Source: Variovorax sp. 679
Lineage (GTDB): Bacteria; Pseudomonadota; Gammaproteobacteria; Burkholderiales; Burkholderiaceae_C
DNA: 64,000 nt
Assembly: GCF_003952185.1 (NCBI RefSeq)
Contig: NZ_RXFS01000003.1
Location: forward strand, 615,659-679,658
Reading direction: 5' to 3'
The position numbers and the translations under genes are program-made. Shown here piece by piece: positions 43,983 to 52,158 of this stretch. How positions within the stretch are numbered: the stretch's first letter is position 1; each line of letters begins with the position of its first letter. A model generated the notes under the pieces. It was not told the origin of the DNA. It saw only the letters and a program-made list of their open reading frames with translations, and made no database searches.

Positions 43983-45166
43983 CGAAGATGATGAAGACCA
44001 TCCCTCGATCCCGCTTCAGGCTCAGCACGCTCGCAGCCGTGGCCGCATGCCTGGGCGGCACTGCGGGCGCGGTGCACGCGCAGGCCGTGGACAAGCCCGC
44101 GAGCCCGCTGGCCGACTCGCAGCTCACCTGGCAGCAGTGCGCCGCGCTCGGCGCCAACAACGAGGCGCGCCTGGCCTGCTTCGACCGCTGGGCGCAGCAA
44201 CAGACACTGCCCGCGGCGGCGGTGCCGGCGGCGCCCCCCGTGCTCGCGGCCACGCAGCCGCCGGTGGACGGAACGCTCCCCGCCACGCGCGTGGTCTCGG
44301 TGGCCACCACCGAAGGCTGCCGCGACCGCCAGTACTCGGCGCTCTCGCGCTTCTGGGAGCTCGAGAACGCCACCGACTGCGGCACCTTCGGCTTCCGCGG
44401 CTACCGCCCGCTCAACGTGTCGGTCTCGGCCGCCGCCAAGAAGCCCGAGACGCCGACCTCGCCCTCGGCCGGCCACACCGCCGACCCGGTTGCCTACCAG
44501 GCCAACGAGATGCGCATCGGCCTGTCGGTGCGCACCAAGCTCGCGCAGGGCATGCTCACGCAGAACGATCCGGTGAAGAAAGACTCGCTGTGGTTCGCCT
44601 ACAGCCAGCAGTCGACCTGGCAGCTGTTCAACGGCGCCATCTCGCGGCCCTTCCGCACCACCGACCACGAACCCGAGCTGATGTACGTCTACCCGACCGA
44701 CTTCAAGCTGCCGGGCGGCTGGCGTTGGCGCTATTCGGGGCTGGGCATCGTGCACCAGTCGAACGGCCAGAGCCTGCCGCTGTCGCGCAGCTGGAACCGC
44801 GTGTACCTGATGGGCGGCGCCGAGCTCGACGACCGCTTCACCATCACCGGCCGCATCTGGAAGCGCATCTCCGAGAGCGCCGCCAATGACGACAACCCCG
44901 ACATCGCCGACTACTACGGCCGCGCCGAAGTCACCGGCCGCTGGAACCTCAACCGCGACAACCAGCTCGCCGTGACCGTGCGCAACAACCTGCGCGACAG
45001 CGGCCGTGGCTCGATCCGCCTCGAGTGGCTGAAAGCCATCGGCGACCCGACCAAGAGCAACCTGCGCTTCCACACGCAGCTGTTCTCGGGTTACGGCGAC
45101 ACGCTGGTGGACTACAACCGCAAGCGCACCGTGCTGAGCATCGGCCTCAGCTTGGTGGACTTTTAA
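43979..45166 (+). CDS. pldA: Outer-membrane phospholipase A1
   Basis: A 395-residue outer-membrane beta-barrel phospholipase that hydrolyses phospholipids misplaced in the outer leaflet. A signal peptide of about 35 residues ends at VHAQA. A linker with [20 protein letters not shown] and a Pro/Ala-rich stretch precedes the barrel, absent from E. coli PldA. The catalytic block [20 protein letters not shown] contains His259, Ser261 and the Asn of the following SWN, matching the His-Ser-Asn triad of the family. The last residues LGLSLVDF-like end in Phe, as expected for a barrel. The ATG at 43979 overlaps the lipoprotein stop. Confidence 0.92.
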   Translation: MTKMMKTIPRSRFRLSTLAAVAACLGGTAGAVHAQAVDKPASPLADSQLTWQQCAALGANNEARLACFDRWAQQQTLPAAAVPAAPPVLAATQPPVDGTLPATRVVSVATTEGCRDRQYSALSRFWELENATDCGTFGFRGYRPLNVSVSAAAKKPETPTSPSAGHTADPVAYQANEMRIGLSVRTKLAQGMLTQNDPVKKDSLWFAYSQQSTWQLFNGAISRPFRTTDHEPELMYVYPTDFKLPGGWRWRYSGLGIVHQSNGQSLPLSRSWNRVYLMGGAELDDRFTITGRIWKRISESAANDDNPDIADYYGRAEVTGRWNLNRDNQLAVTVRNNLRDSGRGSIRLEWLKAIGDPTKSNLRFHTQLFSGYGDTLVDYNRKRTVLSIGLSLVDF

Positions 45167-45169
45167 GCT

Positions 45170-45260
45170 CGCCCCCAGGCTCCGCGCACTTCGTGTCGCT
45201 TCGCCAACCCCCTACCGGGGGCAACACCTGCGGTCCGGCAGAGCCGGTTCCGCGGTGTTC
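45170..45260. repeat. Dispersed extragenic repeat element of Comamonadaceae type
   Basis: The 91 bases between pldA and nadE contain CGCTTCGCCAACCCCC, a CCCCC-TACC-GGGGG hairpin (45208-45221), and a larger imperfect inverted repeat from AACACC (45223-45228) with CCGGC (45235-45239) to GCCGG (45243-45247) and GGTGTT (45254-45259). I recognise this wording as a repeat found many times between genes in Variovorax and relatives, from memory. This is its only copy in the window. Its role is unknown; the hairpins could stop transcription or protect mRNA 3' ends. Confidence 0.6.
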
Positions 45261-45290
45261 CACCGAAAGAATGCAAGGAAGAATCGCCGT

Positions 45291-46130
45291 ATGAATCACG
45301 ACCTCACCCCCGTCGACGACACGCAGCGCGAGATCATCGCGGCGCTGCACGTCGCTCCCGTCTTCGATGCCGCCCACGAGCTGGAGCGGCGCGTCGACTT
45401 CCTCGCCGGCTACCTGAAGCAGACCGGCCTGAAGACGCTGGTGCTGGGCATCAGCGGCGGCGTCGATTCGCTGACCGCCGGCTGCCTCGCGCAGCGCGCG
45501 GTCGAGAAGCTGCGCGCCACCGGCTACGACGCCACCTTCATCGCGATGCGCCTGCCCTACGGCGTGCAGAAGGACGAGGCGGAGGCGCAGGCCTCGCTGG
45601 CGGTGATGAAGCCCGACCGCACCGTCACCGTCGACATCCGCCCCGCCGCCGACGGCATGCTCGCCGCGCTGAAGGCCGGCGACCTGAAGTTCCGCGACGC
45701 GGCGCATGAAGACTTCGTGCTCGGCAACATCAAGGCGCGCCAGCGCATGATCGCGCAGTTCGCTGTGGCGGGCGCGCACGACGGCATCGTCATCGGCACC
45801 GACCACGCGGCCGAGGCGCTGATGGGTTTCTTCACCAAGTTCGGCGACGGCGCGGCCGACATCACGCCGCTCACCGGCCTCAACAAACGCCGCGTGCGCG
45901 CGGTGGCGCAGCTGCTGGGTGCGCCCGACGCGCTGGTCTACAAGGTGCCGACCGCCGACCTCGAATCGCTGGTGCCGGGCAAGCCCGACGAGGACGCCTT
46001 CGGCGTCACCTACGAGCAGATCGACGACTTCCTCGAAGGCAAGCCGGTGTCGGCCGAGGCACGCCGGATCATCCTTTCCACGCATCGCAAGAGCGCGCAC
46101 AAGCGCGCGCTGCCCGTCGAGCCTTTCTGA
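45291..46130 (+). CDS. nadE: Ammonia-dependent NAD+ synthetase
   Basis: A 279-residue cytoplasmic enzyme that amidates deamido-NAD with ammonia and ATP. The PP-loop motif [12 protein letters not shown] is near residue 54. Further landmarks are [42 protein letters not shown] and [18 protein letters not shown]. It lacks the glutaminase domain, so it is the short NadE type. The ATG at 45291 follows AAGGAAGA. It is separate from the upstream pldA operon by the extragenic repeat. Confidence 0.96.
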   Translation: MNHDLTPVDDTQREIIAALHVAPVFDAAHELERRVDFLAGYLKQTGLKTLVLGISGGVDSLTAGCLAQRAVEKLRATGYDATFIAMRLPYGVQKDEAEAQASLAVMKPDRTVTVDIRPAADGMLAALKAGDLKFRDAAHEDFVLGNIKARQRMIAQFAVAGAHDGIVIGTDHAAEALMGFFTKFGDGAADITPLTGLNKRRVRAVAQLLGAPDALVYKVPTADLESLVPGKPDEDAFGVTYEQIDDFLEGKPVSAEARRIILSTHRKSAHKRALPVEPF

Positions 46131-46175
46131 CGGCGACGGCCGCGAAGGAATCGCGCGCGGCCCTTCTTCCCTTTT

Positions 46176-46219
46176 CCTGAAAGCATCGCGCCCCGTCATC
46201 GGGGCGCGATGCTTTCAGG
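46176..46219. terminator. Perfect 19-bp inverted repeat, probable terminator after nadE
   Basis: Arms 46176-46194 and 46201-46219 are exact reverse complements (19 bp) around a 6-base loop. The site is 45 bases after the nadE stop. There is no T-run on either side, so intrinsic termination would be atypical; a strong hairpin can still stabilise the mRNA end or act with Rho. Confidence 0.55.
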
Positions 46220-46269
46220 CGCCCGTCCGCTTCCCGCTTTCGCCAAGAACGGCGATTCACAATAAAACG

Positions 46270-46299
46270 TTGGCTTTTTCAAGAACATCGTTCTACCAT
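46270..46299 (+). promoter_or_regulatory. Promoter of the porin operon with embedded palindrome
   Basis: TTGGCT at 46270-46275 and TACCAT at 46294-46299 are 18 bases apart, about 95 bases before the porin start. Between them lies AGAAC-ATC-GTTCT (46282-46294), a perfect 5+5 palindrome placed so that a bound repressor would block the polymerase. The TetR-type regulator encoded at 52159-52854, at the far end of the operon, is the natural candidate, by inference. Confidence 0.4.
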
Positions 46300-46393
46300 C
46301 TGCCCGCGCCGGAAACACGGCGCACTTCCGGCGACGAGCCCGCCCACGAGCAGGCCGCGCCCCCACTCGGTCTGGGCAGATGAAGGAGACAAC

Positions 46394-47575
46394 ATGAAGA
46401 GAAGAACAGCCGCCGCGCTGGGCGCGGCGCTGTGCGCCGGCGGCGCATGGGCACAGAGCAGCCTCACGCTGTACGGCACGATCGACGCGAGCCTGCGCTA
46501 CGAAACCAACGCCACCGACTACGCGCCCGACGGCACGCCGGTCGGCACCCGCTCCAGGTTGCGCATGACCAAGGGCGGCGGCCTGTCGGACAGCTTCTGG
46601 GGCGTGAAGGGCGCCGAAGACCTCGGCGGCGGCCTGCAGGCGCTGTTCCAGATGGAAAGCCGCTTCGACATCCGCAACGGCAAGCTCACGCCCGACGACA
46701 CCACCTACTTCCAGATTTCGTACGTCGGCCTGCAATCGTCATCGTGGGGACAGCTCACCTTCGGACGGCAGTACAACGTGGCCATGGAGGCAGCGTCGCT
46801 GGCCTACGGCTCCAACCTCTGGGCCGACTACTTCAACGCCTTCAAGCCCGAGCACACGCTGCTGGCGGCGAGCAAGACCAACAACATGATCCACTACGGC
46901 GCGCAGCTCGGCGACGTGGTGCTGCTCGCGCAATACGCCATCGGCGAGGGCGACCGCCCCGGCGGCGGAGGCCGGCGCGGCAGCCAGTACGGCGTCGGCG
47001 CGGCCTACGTGCCGGAGAAGGGCCCGCTCAAGCTCAGTGGCGCGTGGATGCGCACCGTCGACGACAACTCGCGCGCGAAGTTCGACATCCACACGGCCGG
47101 CGTGCAGTTCGTGATCGGCGACTCGGTCACGGTGCAGGCCGGCTACATCCAGAACCGGCGCGACAACGACTTCACATCCTTCGCCAACGGGCCGTTCGGA
47201 CCGGTCGATCTCGCCGGCCTGGGCATCATCTCGCCCGCGCAGGTGATGGACCCGACCCTTCCGGGCGGCTTCAGCAAGCGCCGCATGATCCTCGGCGGCG
47301 TCACCTACAAGCCCATGCCGCTGCTCACGCTCGCGGCCAACGTGTGGTTCACGCGGCAGCGCGGCTACACCGCCGACTTCGACGGATCGGCGCGCCAGTT
47401 CCAGCTGGTGGCGGGCTATGCGCTGTCGAAGCGGACGATGCTCTACGCGGAGATCGACCGCTCCGTCTATCGCGGCGGACTGGTCGGCGCGCAGCTCGTG
47501 GGCCTCAACGGCCAGAGCCCCACGGTGGCGCATACGCAGACCGGCACCACCATCGGCATCCGGCACAGCTTCTGA
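46394..47575 (+). CDS. General porin (Gram-negative trimeric type)
   Basis: A 393-residue outer-membrane porin of the betaproteobacterial OmpC/Omp32 group. The signal peptide (KRRTAAALGAALCAGGAWA) is cut before QSSLTLYGTIDASL, the classic first strand. GVKGAEDLGGGLQALFQMES and FGRQYNVAMEAAS are typical, and the protein ends GTTIGIRHSF with the terminal Phe needed for barrel assembly. It is the first gene of the rightward operon and is likely to let the pathway substrate into the periplasm. Confidence 0.93.
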   Translation: MKRRTAAALGAALCAGGAWAQSSLTLYGTIDASLRYETNATDYAPDGTPVGTRSRLRMTKGGGLSDSFWGVKGAEDLGGGLQALFQMESRFDIRNGKLTPDDTTYFQISYVGLQSSSWGQLTFGRQYNVAMEAASLAYGSNLWADYFNAFKPEHTLLAASKTNNMIHYGAQLGDVVLLAQYAIGEGDRPGGGGRRGSQYGVGAAYVPEKGPLKLSGAWMRTVDDNSRAKFDIHTAGVQFVIGDSVTVQAGYIQNRRDNDFTSFANGPFGPVDLAGLGIISPAQVMDPTLPGGFSKRRMILGGVTYKPMPLLTLAANVWFTRQRGYTADFDGSARQFQLVAGYALSKRTMLYAEIDRSVYRGGLVGAQLVGLNGQSPTVAHTQTGTTIGIRHSF

Positions 47576-47604
47576 GACACGGACAGAACGGAGACAACGC
47601 GCGC

Positions 47605-47997
47605 ATGCGATCCGCCTTTTCCATCTTCATCCGCTGCGGCCTCCCGGCCCTGCTGCTCACCGGCCTCGCCGCCTGCAAGGAAGAGCAGGCGCAGGCCTCC
47701 GTCATGTCCGATGCGCAGCGGGCCGAATCGCTGCAGCCGGCCGACCCCGCACTGCGTGCGATCTACCAGCGCTCGTGCGCGGCCTGCCATACCTCCGTCG
47801 ACGCGAAGGCGCCGCTGACCGGCTCCACCGCGCAATGGAAGCCCCGGCTGGACAAGGGCATGGACCTGCTCGTCAAGCACGCGATGGAAGGCTTCAACGC
47901 CATGCCGCCGAAGGGCCTGTGCGCGGACTGCAGCGCGGCCGACATGCGCGCGCTGATCGGATTCATGAGCCACCAGGGAAAGGACGAACGCCAATGA
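47605..47997 (+). CDS. Lipoprotein cytochrome c of the c5 type
   Basis: A 130-residue exported mono-heme cytochrome. A lipobox is seen in LLLTGLAAC with Cys24, so it is probably membrane-anchored. The heme is attached by CAACH (Cys58, Cys61, His62), the likely axial Met is Met100 in FNAMPP, and a C-terminal Cys106/Cys109 pair (LCADC) is typical of c5. The stop overlaps the start of the FAD oxidase gene (ATGA), so the two are made together. It is the obvious electron acceptor for that oxidase in the periplasm. Confidence 0.9.
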   Translation: MRSAFSIFIRCGLPALLLTGLAACKEEQAQASVMSDAQRAESLQPADPALRAIYQRSCAACHTSVDAKAPLTGSTAQWKPRLDKGMDLLVKHAMEGFNAMPPKGLCADCSAADMRALIGFMSHQGKDERQ

Positions 47998-49433
47998 ACG
48001 ACAACGCCGCCAACGAGGACCGCGAAGGCCGCCGCATGATGCTGAAGGCCGGTGCGGGCATCGCGGTGACCGCGGCTCTTGCGGGACACGGCCTGCAAGC
48101 CCATGCGGCGGCAGACGCGGGCACGCCGACAGCAGCCTCGCCCACCACATCGCAGCCCGTCGCCTGGACGAACTGGTCCGGCATCCAGCGCTGCACGCCC
48201 CGCGCCATCGAGACGCCGGGCAATGAAGCCGAACTCGCTGAGATGCTGCGCAAGGCAGGCCCCGGCGGCATCCGCTGCGTCGGTGCCGGTCATTCGTTCA
48301 CCCCGCTGGTGCCGACCGAATCCACGATGGTCTCGCTCGACCGCATGTCGGAGCTCGTGTCGATCGACGCACAGGCCCGGACCGTCACGCTGCAGGCCGG
48401 CGCGCGCCTCGCGCTGCTGTCGCGCCAGCTCGACGCGAAAGGCTTCGGGCTGCGCAACCTGCCGGACATCGACACGCAATCCTTCGCAGGTGCCATCGCA
48501 ACCGCCACACACGGCACGGGCCTCGCGCTGCCGGCGCTGCATGCCGACGTGATTGCGCTGCGCCTGATGACGCCGCAGGGCGAAGTGCTCGAATGCAGCG
48601 AGCAGCGCAATCCCGACCTGCTCGCCGCCGCGCGCGTGTCGCTCGGCAGCCTGGGCGTGCTCACGCAGGCCACGGTGCGCGTGCTGCCGGCCTTCAACCT
48701 GCACCGCCGGGTGTTCCTCCGGCCGCTGCAGGCCATGCTCGACGAGGCACCGGCGCTGGCGGAGAAGCACCGGAACTTCGAGTTCTACGTGCTGCCGCAC
48801 ACGGGCTACGCGGCAGGCATCGTCAACGACGTCTACACCGGCAGCGACACCGCGCAGCCGCCTTCCGCCGACGAGGACATGCTGCGCGACCTGCGCCGCT
48901 TGCGCGACTGGCTCGGCTGGTTCCCCTCGCTGCGCCGCTGGGTGGCGAACAGGCTGATCGACGGCGACCAGACCGAGGAGGCGAAGAACCGCTCGTGGAA
49001 GCTGCTCTCCACGCAGCGCCCCACGAAGTTCAACGAGACCGAATGCCACGTGCCGCGCGCCGACGGCATCGCCTGCGTGCGCGAGGTGATCGCCGCGCTG
49101 GAGCGCCGCGACGACGTGTTCTTTCCGCTGGAGTTCCGGTTCGTGAAGTCCGACGACGCATGGCTGAGCCCCTTCCACGAGCGCGACAGCTGCTCCATCG
49201 CCGTGCACGCGGCGCAGGGCGAGCCCTACGACTACCTGCTCTCCGAGATCGGCCCCATCTACCGCAAGTACCAGGGCCGCCCGCACTGGGGCAAGCTCCA
49301 TGACCTCGGCCCCGCGCAGCTCGCTACCCTCTATCCGCGCTGGAACGACTTCCTCGCGCTGCGTGCGAAGCTCGATCCGCAAGGGCGCATGCTCAACCCC
49401 TATCTGCGTCAACTGTTCGGAGTCTCCGCATGA
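47994..49433 (+). CDS. Tat-exported FAD-dependent sugar-lactone oxidase/dehydrogenase (ALO/GULO type)
   Basis: A 479-residue flavoprotein of the vanillyl-alcohol-oxidase superfamily, D-arabinono-1,4-lactone/L-gulonolactone oxidase branch. A twin-arginine signal (EGRRMMLKAGAGIAVTAAL) ends near AHAAA. FAD domain: GAGHSFTPL, where His100 sits at the position of the covalent FAD His in this branch, then ATATHGTGLALPALH. The C-terminal ALO domain contains FEFYVLPHTGYAAG, EFRFVKSDDAWLSPF and ends RMLNPYLRQLFG. Folding with FAD before export explains the Tat signal. Electrons probably go to the upstream cytochrome. The natural substrate is unknown. Confidence 0.88.
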   Translation: MNDNAANEDREGRRMMLKAGAGIAVTAALAGHGLQAHAAADAGTPTAASPTTSQPVAWTNWSGIQRCTPRAIETPGNEAELAEMLRKAGPGGIRCVGAGHSFTPLVPTESTMVSLDRMSELVSIDAQARTVTLQAGARLALLSRQLDAKGFGLRNLPDIDTQSFAGAIATATHGTGLALPALHADVIALRLMTPQGEVLECSEQRNPDLLAAARVSLGSLGVLTQATVRVLPAFNLHRRVFLRPLQAMLDEAPALAEKHRNFEFYVLPHTGYAAGIVNDVYTGSDTAQPPSADEDMLRDLRRLRDWLGWFPSLRRWVANRLIDGDQTEEAKNRSWKLLSTQRPTKFNETECHVPRADGIACVREVIAALERRDDVFFPLEFRFVKSDDAWLSPFHERDSCSIAVHAAQGEPYDYLLSEIGPIYRKYQGRPHWGKLHDLGPAQLATLYPRWNDFLALRAKLDPQGRMLNPYLRQLFGVSA

Positions 49434-50725
49434 GCAGCAGCAAGAGAAGAAAGATCCTGCTGGGCGCCGCCGGCGTGGCGGCGGTCGGTGCCGTGGGCGC
49501 CTTCGCCCTGCGCCCCGGCGACAACGGCGCGCCGCACGACGGCTACTTCGCCGCGCTCAACGCGGAGCTGAAGAAGAACGGTCCGATGCGCCCCTGCATG
49601 GTCATCGACCTCGACCGCATGGACCGCAACATCGACCTGGTGATGCAGAGCCTGCGCCGGGGCGGCAAGCACTACCGCATCGTGGAGAAGTCGCTGCCCT
49701 CGCAGGCGCTGATCGACTACGTGGCGAAGCGCTCGGGCACGAAGCGGCTGATGTCCTTCCACCAGCCCTTCCTGAACATCGACGCGCGAATCTTTCCTGA
49801 CTTCGACATCCTCATGGGCAAGCCGCTGCCAGTGCGCTCGGCCGAGCTGTTCTACGCGCAGCACAAGGGCCCCTTCGACGCATCGCGCCAGCTGCAATGG
49901 CTGCTCGACACGCCCGAGCGGCTGCAGCAGTACCTGGCGCTGGCCAGGGGGCTGGGCACGCGGATGCGCATCAACATCGAGATCGACGTGGGCCTGCACC
50001 GCGGCGGCGTGGCCGACAACGCCACGCTGGGCCACATGCTCGACATGATCGCGGCCAACCCGCAGCAGCTCGAGTTCGCCGGCTTCATGGGCTACGACGC
50101 GCACGTCGGCTTCGGCGTGCCGAAAGCGCTGGGCACACCGCAGGAGCTGCTGGCGAAGGCCATGGCGATCTACCAGGGCTTCGTCGATCATGTTCGCGGC
50201 CAGTACCCGGCGTTGTGGAAGGACGGCCTCACGCTCAACACCGGCGGCAGCCCGAGCTACAAGCTGCACGAGGCCGAGAAGCTCAGCACCGAGGTCAGCA
50301 CCGGCACCGCACTGCTCAAGCCCACGCATTACGACATCGAGACACTGGCCGCGCACGAGCCGGCCGCCTTCATCGCAACGCCGGTCATCAAGGCCACGGG
50401 GCCGGTGCAGATTCCCGCGCTCGACGGCAAGTCCAAGGTGTTCTCATGGTGGGACGTGAACCAGCGCCAGACCTACTACATCTATGGCGGCTACTGGCTG
50501 GCCGAATACGAGTCGCCGAAGGGGCTGCAGTTCAACGGCATCCTCGGGCACAGTGCCAACCAGGAGAACGTGAACGGCTCGCCGGCCACCGGCCTGAAGG
50601 TGGACGACCAGGTGTTCCTGCGGCCCGCCATCGCCGAGGGTGTGCTGCTGCAGTTCGGCGACCTTGTCACGCTGCGCGGCGGCAAGGTGCAGGACCACTG
50701 GCCGGTGTACCAACAGGCGGGCTGA
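49430..50725 (+). CDS. Exported PLP-dependent enzyme of the alanine-racemase/D-threonine-aldolase fold (DSD1-like)
   Basis: A 431-residue fold-type III PLP enzyme. Residues 5-27 (KRRKILLGAAGVAAVGAVGA) form a twin-arginine-like signal or anchor. The catalytic domain starts RPCMVIDLDRMDRNIDLV; Lys87 in RIVEKSLP is the likely Schiff-base Lys. INIEIDVGLHRGGV and the C-terminal FNGILGHSANQENVNG region match D-serine dehydratase/D-threonine aldolase relatives. An exported PLP enzyme is unusual; the Tat route would allow cofactor loading first. Its ATG overlaps the oxidase stop. The reaction is unknown. Confidence 0.83.
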   Translation: MSSSKRRKILLGAAGVAAVGAVGAFALRPGDNGAPHDGYFAALNAELKKNGPMRPCMVIDLDRMDRNIDLVMQSLRRGGKHYRIVEKSLPSQALIDYVAKRSGTKRLMSFHQPFLNIDARIFPDFDILMGKPLPVRSAELFYAQHKGPFDASRQLQWLLDTPERLQQYLALARGLGTRMRINIEIDVGLHRGGVADNATLGHMLDMIAANPQQLEFAGFMGYDAHVGFGVPKALGTPQELLAKAMAIYQGFVDHVRGQYPALWKDGLTLNTGGSPSYKLHEAEKLSTEVSTGTALLKPTHYDIETLAAHEPAAFIATPVIKATGPVQIPALDGKSKVFSWWDVNQRQTYYIYGGYWLAEYESPKGLQFNGILGHSANQENVNGSPATGLKVDDQVFLRPAIAEGVLLQFGDLVTLRGGKVQDHWPVYQQAG

Positions 50726-50742
50726 AGCCCATGCAGGAAACC

Positions 50743-52143
50743 ATGACACACGACGAGATGCGACAGACCTTCGACACCATGCGCGCCGCGAGCCTGCGCG
50801 CGCAGACGCCGCCGTGGAGCGAGCGCGCCGACCGCCTGAAGCGCCTTCGCGCGCTGGTGAAGGACAACCGCCGTGAGATCGCCGCGGCCATCAGCGCCGA
50901 TTTCCACCACCGGGCCACGCAGGAGACAGAGCTCGCCGAAGTCTTCCCCAGCATCGAGGGCCTGCAGCACGCGCTGGCGCACGGCAAGGGCTGGATGCGC
51001 GTGCGCCGCCGCTCCACCGGGCTGTGGTTCAAGCCCGCGTCGTCACGCCTCATGCCGCAGCCGCTGGGCGTGGTGGGCATCGTGGTGCCATGGAACTATC
51101 CGCTGTACCTGGCGGTGGGGCCGATGACTTCGGCGCTGGCTGCGGGCAACCGCGTGATGGTGAAGCAGTCGGAGTTCACGCCGCGCTTCGCCGAGCTGTT
51201 CGCCGCGCTGGTACGCAAGCATTTCGCCGAGGACGAGATCGCGATCGTCAACGGCGACGCCGAGACCGCGCGCGCCTTCTCCAGCCTGCCCTTCGACCAC
51301 CTTCTGTTCACCGGCTCCACCGCAGTCGGCCACCACGTGATGCGCGCCGCGAGCGAGCACCTCACGCCGGTGACGCTGGAACTGGGCGGCAAGTCGCCCG
51401 CGATCGTCGGGCCCGAGGCCAACTTCGACAAGGCGGTCGAGCGCATCCTGGTCGGCAAGACGCTCAACGCGGGCCAGACCTGCATCGCGCCCGACTACGT
51501 GCTGGTGCCCGAAGGCCAGCAGCAGCGCTTCGCCGAGAGCGCCCGGCGCGTGTTCGGCGCGATGTATCCCTCGCTGCCCACCAACAACGACTACACCAGC
51601 ATCGTGAGCCCGCGCCACTTCGCACGACTGCAGGAGCTGTCGGCATCGGCGCAGCAGCAGGGTGCGGTGGCCGTGCCGCTGTCGGACATGCCAGCCGACC
51701 CTGCGACGCGCCGCTTTCCGCCCGTGCTGCTGACCGGCGTGAACGACGGCATGCGCGTGATGCAGGAGGAGATCTTCGGCCCGCTGCTGCCGGTGCTGCC
51801 CTACCGGGACATCGGCGAGGCCATCGCGTACGTCAACGCACGCCCGCGTCCGCTCGCGCTCTACCTGTTCGAGAAGAACCGCGCGACCATCGAGCGGGTG
51901 ATGCAGAACACGGTGACGGGCGGCGTGTCCATCAACGAAACCCTGCTGCACGTCGCGCAGGACGACCTCCCCTTCGGTGGCGTCGGAGCGAGCGGCATGG
52001 GCTCGTACCACGGCGAGGACGGCTTTCGTACCTTCTCGAAGATGAAGCCGATCTTCCAGCAGTCGGCGCTCAACGGGCTGGGCCTGTTCAGGCCGCCCTA
52101 CGGCAAGACCTTCGAGCGAATGATGAAGCTGCTGGTGCGCTGA
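50743..52143 (+). CDS. Coniferyl-aldehyde-dehydrogenase-like ALDH
   Basis: A 466-residue aldehyde dehydrogenase of the CalB/class-3-like group. Landmarks: VPWNYPLYLAVGPMTSALAA, FTGSTAVGHHVM, catalytic Glu in LELGGKSPAIV near 210, catalytic Cys in NAGQTCIAPDYV near 245, and the C-terminal LPFGGVGASGMGSYHGEDGF, typical of the membrane-associated class-3 shape with ending PPYGKTFERMMKLL. The ATG at 50743 has AGGA six bases upstream and is preferred to the ATG at 50731. Last gene of the porin operon, convergent with a TetR gene. It may oxidise the final aldehyde of the pathway in the cytoplasm. Confidence 0.92.
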   Translation: MTHDEMRQTFDTMRAASLRAQTPPWSERADRLKRLRALVKDNRREIAAAISADFHHRATQETELAEVFPSIEGLQHALAHGKGWMRVRRRSTGLWFKPASSRLMPQPLGVVGIVVPWNYPLYLAVGPMTSALAAGNRVMVKQSEFTPRFAELFAALVRKHFAEDEIAIVNGDAETARAFSSLPFDHLLFTGSTAVGHHVMRAASEHLTPVTLELGGKSPAIVGPEANFDKAVERILVGKTLNAGQTCIAPDYVLVPEGQQQRFAESARRVFGAMYPSLPTNNDYTSIVSPRHFARLQELSASAQQQGAVAVPLSDMPADPATRRFPPVLLTGVNDGMRVMQEEIFGPLLPVLPYRDIGEAIAYVNARPRPLALYLFEKNRATIERVMQNTVTGGVSINETLLHVAQDDLPFGGVGASGMGSYHGEDGFRTFSKMKPIFQQSALNGLGLFRPPYGKTFERMMKLLVR

Positions 52144-52158
52144 AACGGCGCCGGCAGG

